A stretch of 64,000 bases of DNA from Paenibacillus monticola (lineage in GTDB: Bacteria > Bacillota > Bacilli > Paenibacillales > Paenibacillaceae), in NCBI RefSeq assembly GCF_009664975.1, contig NZ_WJXB01000013.1, forward strand, positions 124,001 to 188,000, read 5' to 3'. Under the pieces are notes generated by a model. It was given only the letters and a program-made list of their open reading frames with translations, was not told where the DNA came from and made no database searches. Made by a program: the position numbers and the translations under genes. Shown here one piece after another: positions 62,116 to 64,000 of the stretch. Within the stretch, counting starts at the first letter, position 1, and each line of letters begins with the position of its first letter.

Positions 62116-62137
62116 GCAAAATTATGATAAGAATTAC

Positions 62138-62173
62138 TGTTATGAAAATAGCTCAAACAACATTTTCATAACA
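62138..62173. terminator. Hairpin, probable terminator of the acidic-tail gene
   Basis: A perfect 12-bp stem TGTTATGAAAAT/ATTTTCATAACA with a 12-base loop, 22 bases past the stop codon. The tail is only weakly T-rich. Confidence 0.55.
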
Positions 62174-62285
62174 ATGTCTTATTAAGTGTAACTGCGCTAG
62201 CGTAAAATCACCTCTCTTCCTCCTTGGACAGGGTAACGAAGGAATGAGCGGTCAATGACCCGGTCACTAAGTTCCTAACACTAAC

Positions 62286-62324
62286 AGCCCGCTGGATGGC
62301 AAAGACACTGCCATCCAGCGGGCT
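62286..62324. terminator. Very stable GC-rich hairpin
   Basis: A perfect 16-bp stem AGCCCGCTGGATGGCA with a 7-base loop, followed by TATTCTTAT on the plus strand. It looks like an intrinsic terminator but no gene ends just before it, so it may belong to a lost element. Confidence 0.6.
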
Positions 62325-62410
62325 TATTCTTATGCTTAGGGACGGGGGCAAAGAATAAAATAGAAAAAGCTATTCGTACTTTTCTACATTGAATCTCAAT
62401 TCAATACTTT

Positions 62411-62542
62411 TAATATCTATACATCCACTTTTACAAGCATACACGTTTCCAAACGAACTAAGCAACCTGAGTCCCTATGAATACCGAATTCAGGCTGCTT
62501 AAATATTGCTTTGTATTTATCTACTTGACAGGGCGCACTTCA
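62411..62542 (+). pseudogene. 3' stub of a second IS3-family element
   Basis: The translated ending YIHFYKHTRFQT, then after a one-base deletion KLSNLSPYEYRIQAA and stop, matches the C-terminus of IS3 OrfB (compare QRKLNKLTPVEYRNQ at 53430). It is followed by an inverted-repeat end whose reverse complement TGAAGTGCGCCCTGTCAAG matches the left end of the intact IS at 52240. Flanks beyond 62542 also match those of the intact copy. Confidence 0.75.
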
Positions 62543-62683
62543 ATTCCTCGGTGTCTTCTTTTCATTTAGGCTGAAATCCGGTGGAATTTTACATCAGTTT
62601 TACATCAAGTCTGATCTTAAGTATCTGTACCACCAATATTTCAAGTCTGTCCCACATTGAAAATCTAATTAAATAAAAGGATT

Positions 62684-64000
62684 TTATTTCACTGTCCCAC
62701 CCTTCACCAACAAAGCTACCGACTCCACATGCACCGTCCACGGGAACATATCCACCGGTGTCACCTCTACCGTTCTGTACCCACCATCCTCCAACACCCG
62801 CAAGTCCCTGGCCAGCGTCGATGGGTTACAAGAAACATACACCACCCGCTCCGGCTTCATCGCCAGAATCGTTTCTAATAACCGCGGGTCGCAACCCTTA
62901 CGCGGTGGGTCTACCACGATTACGTCTGCTGTAATCCCCTGCTCTTTCCAGTTCGGGATTACATCCTCCGATGCTCCTACTTCGAACACCACGTTACCCA
63001 TGCCGTTCAACAGAGCATTAGCACGGGCATCATCGATGGCTTCTGGCACGATCTCCACACCGTAGACCTGCTTGGCATGCTGCGCCAGGAATAACGATAT
63101 TGTACCAATTCCACAATAAGCATCGATCACGGTCTCGTTACCCGTAAGTCCTGCATACTCTACGGTTTTTCCATAAAGAACTTCGGTCTGAGGCGGGTTC
63201 ACTTGGTAAAAAGAACGGGCCGAAATGGCGAATTTCACGTCGCCTATATAGTCATAGATTACATCGTTGCCCCAAAGGGTACGTGTAAGTTCTCCAAAGA
63301 TTACGTTCGTCTGCTGTGTGTTCACGTTCTGGCAGATACTTGTTACAGCCGGGAGTGCATGGCGAATTTCTGCGATCCATTCGTCAGTATGCGGGATACG
63401 GTCCCCGTTTGTGACGAGTACAATCATCATTTCGCCGGTGCGAAAGGCGACCTTCACCACTACATGACGCAGCAGTCCTTTGCCGGATTCTTCGTCGTAA
63501 GCTGAGACTCCGAGCTTGCGGCCGATGGCTTTCACTTGGCGAAGAACGTCATCGTTACTCTCATGCTGAATAAGGCAGGTCTCCATATCTATGATCCGGT
63601 GACTGTTCCGGGCATAGAATCCACCGACTAAGCCGCCTTCGCTGTCACCGATGGGCACTTGGGCCTTGTTGCGGTATCTCCATGGCTCAGTCATACCGAG
63701 CGTTGGCCGAACAAGGATACCAGTCTGAGCCACCTGTTCTGCTGAAGCAAGCGAAGCTCCAGCTTGCAGTGGAGTTTCCACTACGTTCACTGTCGCCACA
63801 GCATTCCCCGTACTGCCGTTAGCCACTTGCTCAGTACCCACCAACGTTTCTGCCACGGTCAGCTTGCCGATCCGCTGCAGGTTGTCCACCACCAGTTGGC
63901 GTTTCCACGCCAGCTGGGCGGAATAGTCCATATGCTGCAGCTGGCAGCCGCCGCACTGGTCATAGATCTCGCAGGGCGGCGCGATGCGGTCGCCACTTGC
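62684..64000 (-). CDS. rlmCD: 23S rRNA (uracil-C5)-methyltransferase RlmD/RlmCD (TrmA/RumA family), N-terminus beyond the window
   Basis: The frame is open to 64000, so the N-terminal part, including the usual TRAM domain, lies outside. Seen near the right edge: the Fe-S cluster motif [11 protein letters not shown] (three of the four expected cysteines). Further in come the SAM-binding [31 protein letters not shown], and the catalytic cysteine in [15 protein letters not shown]. This methylates U1939, and in Bacillus also U747, of 23S rRNA. It ends [15 protein letters not shown]. It is a conserved core gene and marks the right border of the accessory island. The symbol follows the Bacillus subtilis enzyme. 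Confidence 0.92.
   Translation of the reverse strand, partial: ASGDRIAPPCEIYDQCGGCQLQHMDYSAQLAWKRQLVVDNLQRIGKLTVAETLVGTEQVANGSTGNAVATVNVVETPLQAGASLASAEQVAQTGILVRPTLGMTEPWRYRNKAQVPIGDSEGGLVGGFYARNSHRIIDMETCLIQHESNDDVLRQVKAIGRKLGVSAYDEESGKGLLRHVVVKVAFRTGEMMIVLVTNGDRIPHTDEWIAEIRHALPAVTSICQNVNTQQTNVIFGELTRTLWGNDVIYDYIGDVKFAISARSFYQVNPPQTEVLYGKTVEYAGLTGNETVIDAYCGIGTISLFLAQHAKQVYGVEIVPEAIDDARANALLNGMGNVVFEVGASEDVIPNWKEQGITADVIVVDPPRKGCDPRLLETILAMKPERVVYVSCNPSTLARDLRVLEDGGYRTVEVTPVDMFPWTVHVESVALLVKGGTVK

Larger units (their letters stand above)
62116..62410. other. Intergenic region with two strong hairpins
   Basis: It holds the hairpins at 62138-62173 and 62286-62324. A further imperfect stem lies around 62240-62262 (GGTCAATGACC). 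No gene was seen. Confidence 0.5.

Overview
The window looks like a low-to-mid GC Gram-positive chromosome, most likely Paenibacillus or a close relative. Supporting features are a secreted protein with three SLH anchoring domains, a YesM/YesN two-component pair driving a LipO/LplB/YtcP-type sugar ABC operon, AGGAGG-type ribosome binding sites with TTG and GTG starts, and many intrinsic terminators. No rRNA, tRNA or CRISPR array was seen.

Layout. 1-6983 holds an asymmetric BmrC/BmrD-type ABC exporter, a large HEAT-repeat-like protein and YaaA. 7413-12365 is one SLH surface protein with three 468-bp tandem repeats. 12649-21161 holds a DUF4317 gene and a carbohydrate uptake operon with its two-component system. 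21241-27792 has a decayed gene scrap, a self-inhibited Fic protein and a 1667-residue SF1 helicase fused to a restriction-endonuclease-like domain. 28110-33539 is an accessory patch of small enzymes and regulators (methyltransferases, SRPBCC, Rrf2, TetR/SDR) with a frameshifted PPOX gene and a degenerate methyltransferase copy. 34012-43565 holds a two-component/ABC export operon, a class C beta-lactamase-like serine hydrolase and an AgrC/AgrA-like sensor pair. 43801-44200 is a graveyard of gene scraps. 44275-49064 encodes an ATPase and an unusual FtsX permease fused to an M1 peptidase.

The most striking part is 49386-62542. First comes an array of four short AT-rich genes, all on the minus strand, separated by related 100-155 bp palindromic elements with a conserved outer stem built on ATAAC/GTTAT and variable inner hairpins. 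This looks like an integron-type cassette array, but no integrase is visible. An IS3-family element follows. Then comes a candidate immune locus: a metallophosphoesterase-NB-ARC-TPR STAND protein and a membrane patatin-like phospholipase, bracketed by hairpin repeats. Beyond it lie a dead large serine recombinase, a possible pPIWI-associated-nuclease-like protein with a very acidic repetitive tail, and the stub of a second IS3 element. The window closes in a core rRNA uracil methyltransferase gene that runs off the right edge.

Functional families are assigned from motifs read by eye. No database search or structure prediction was run.
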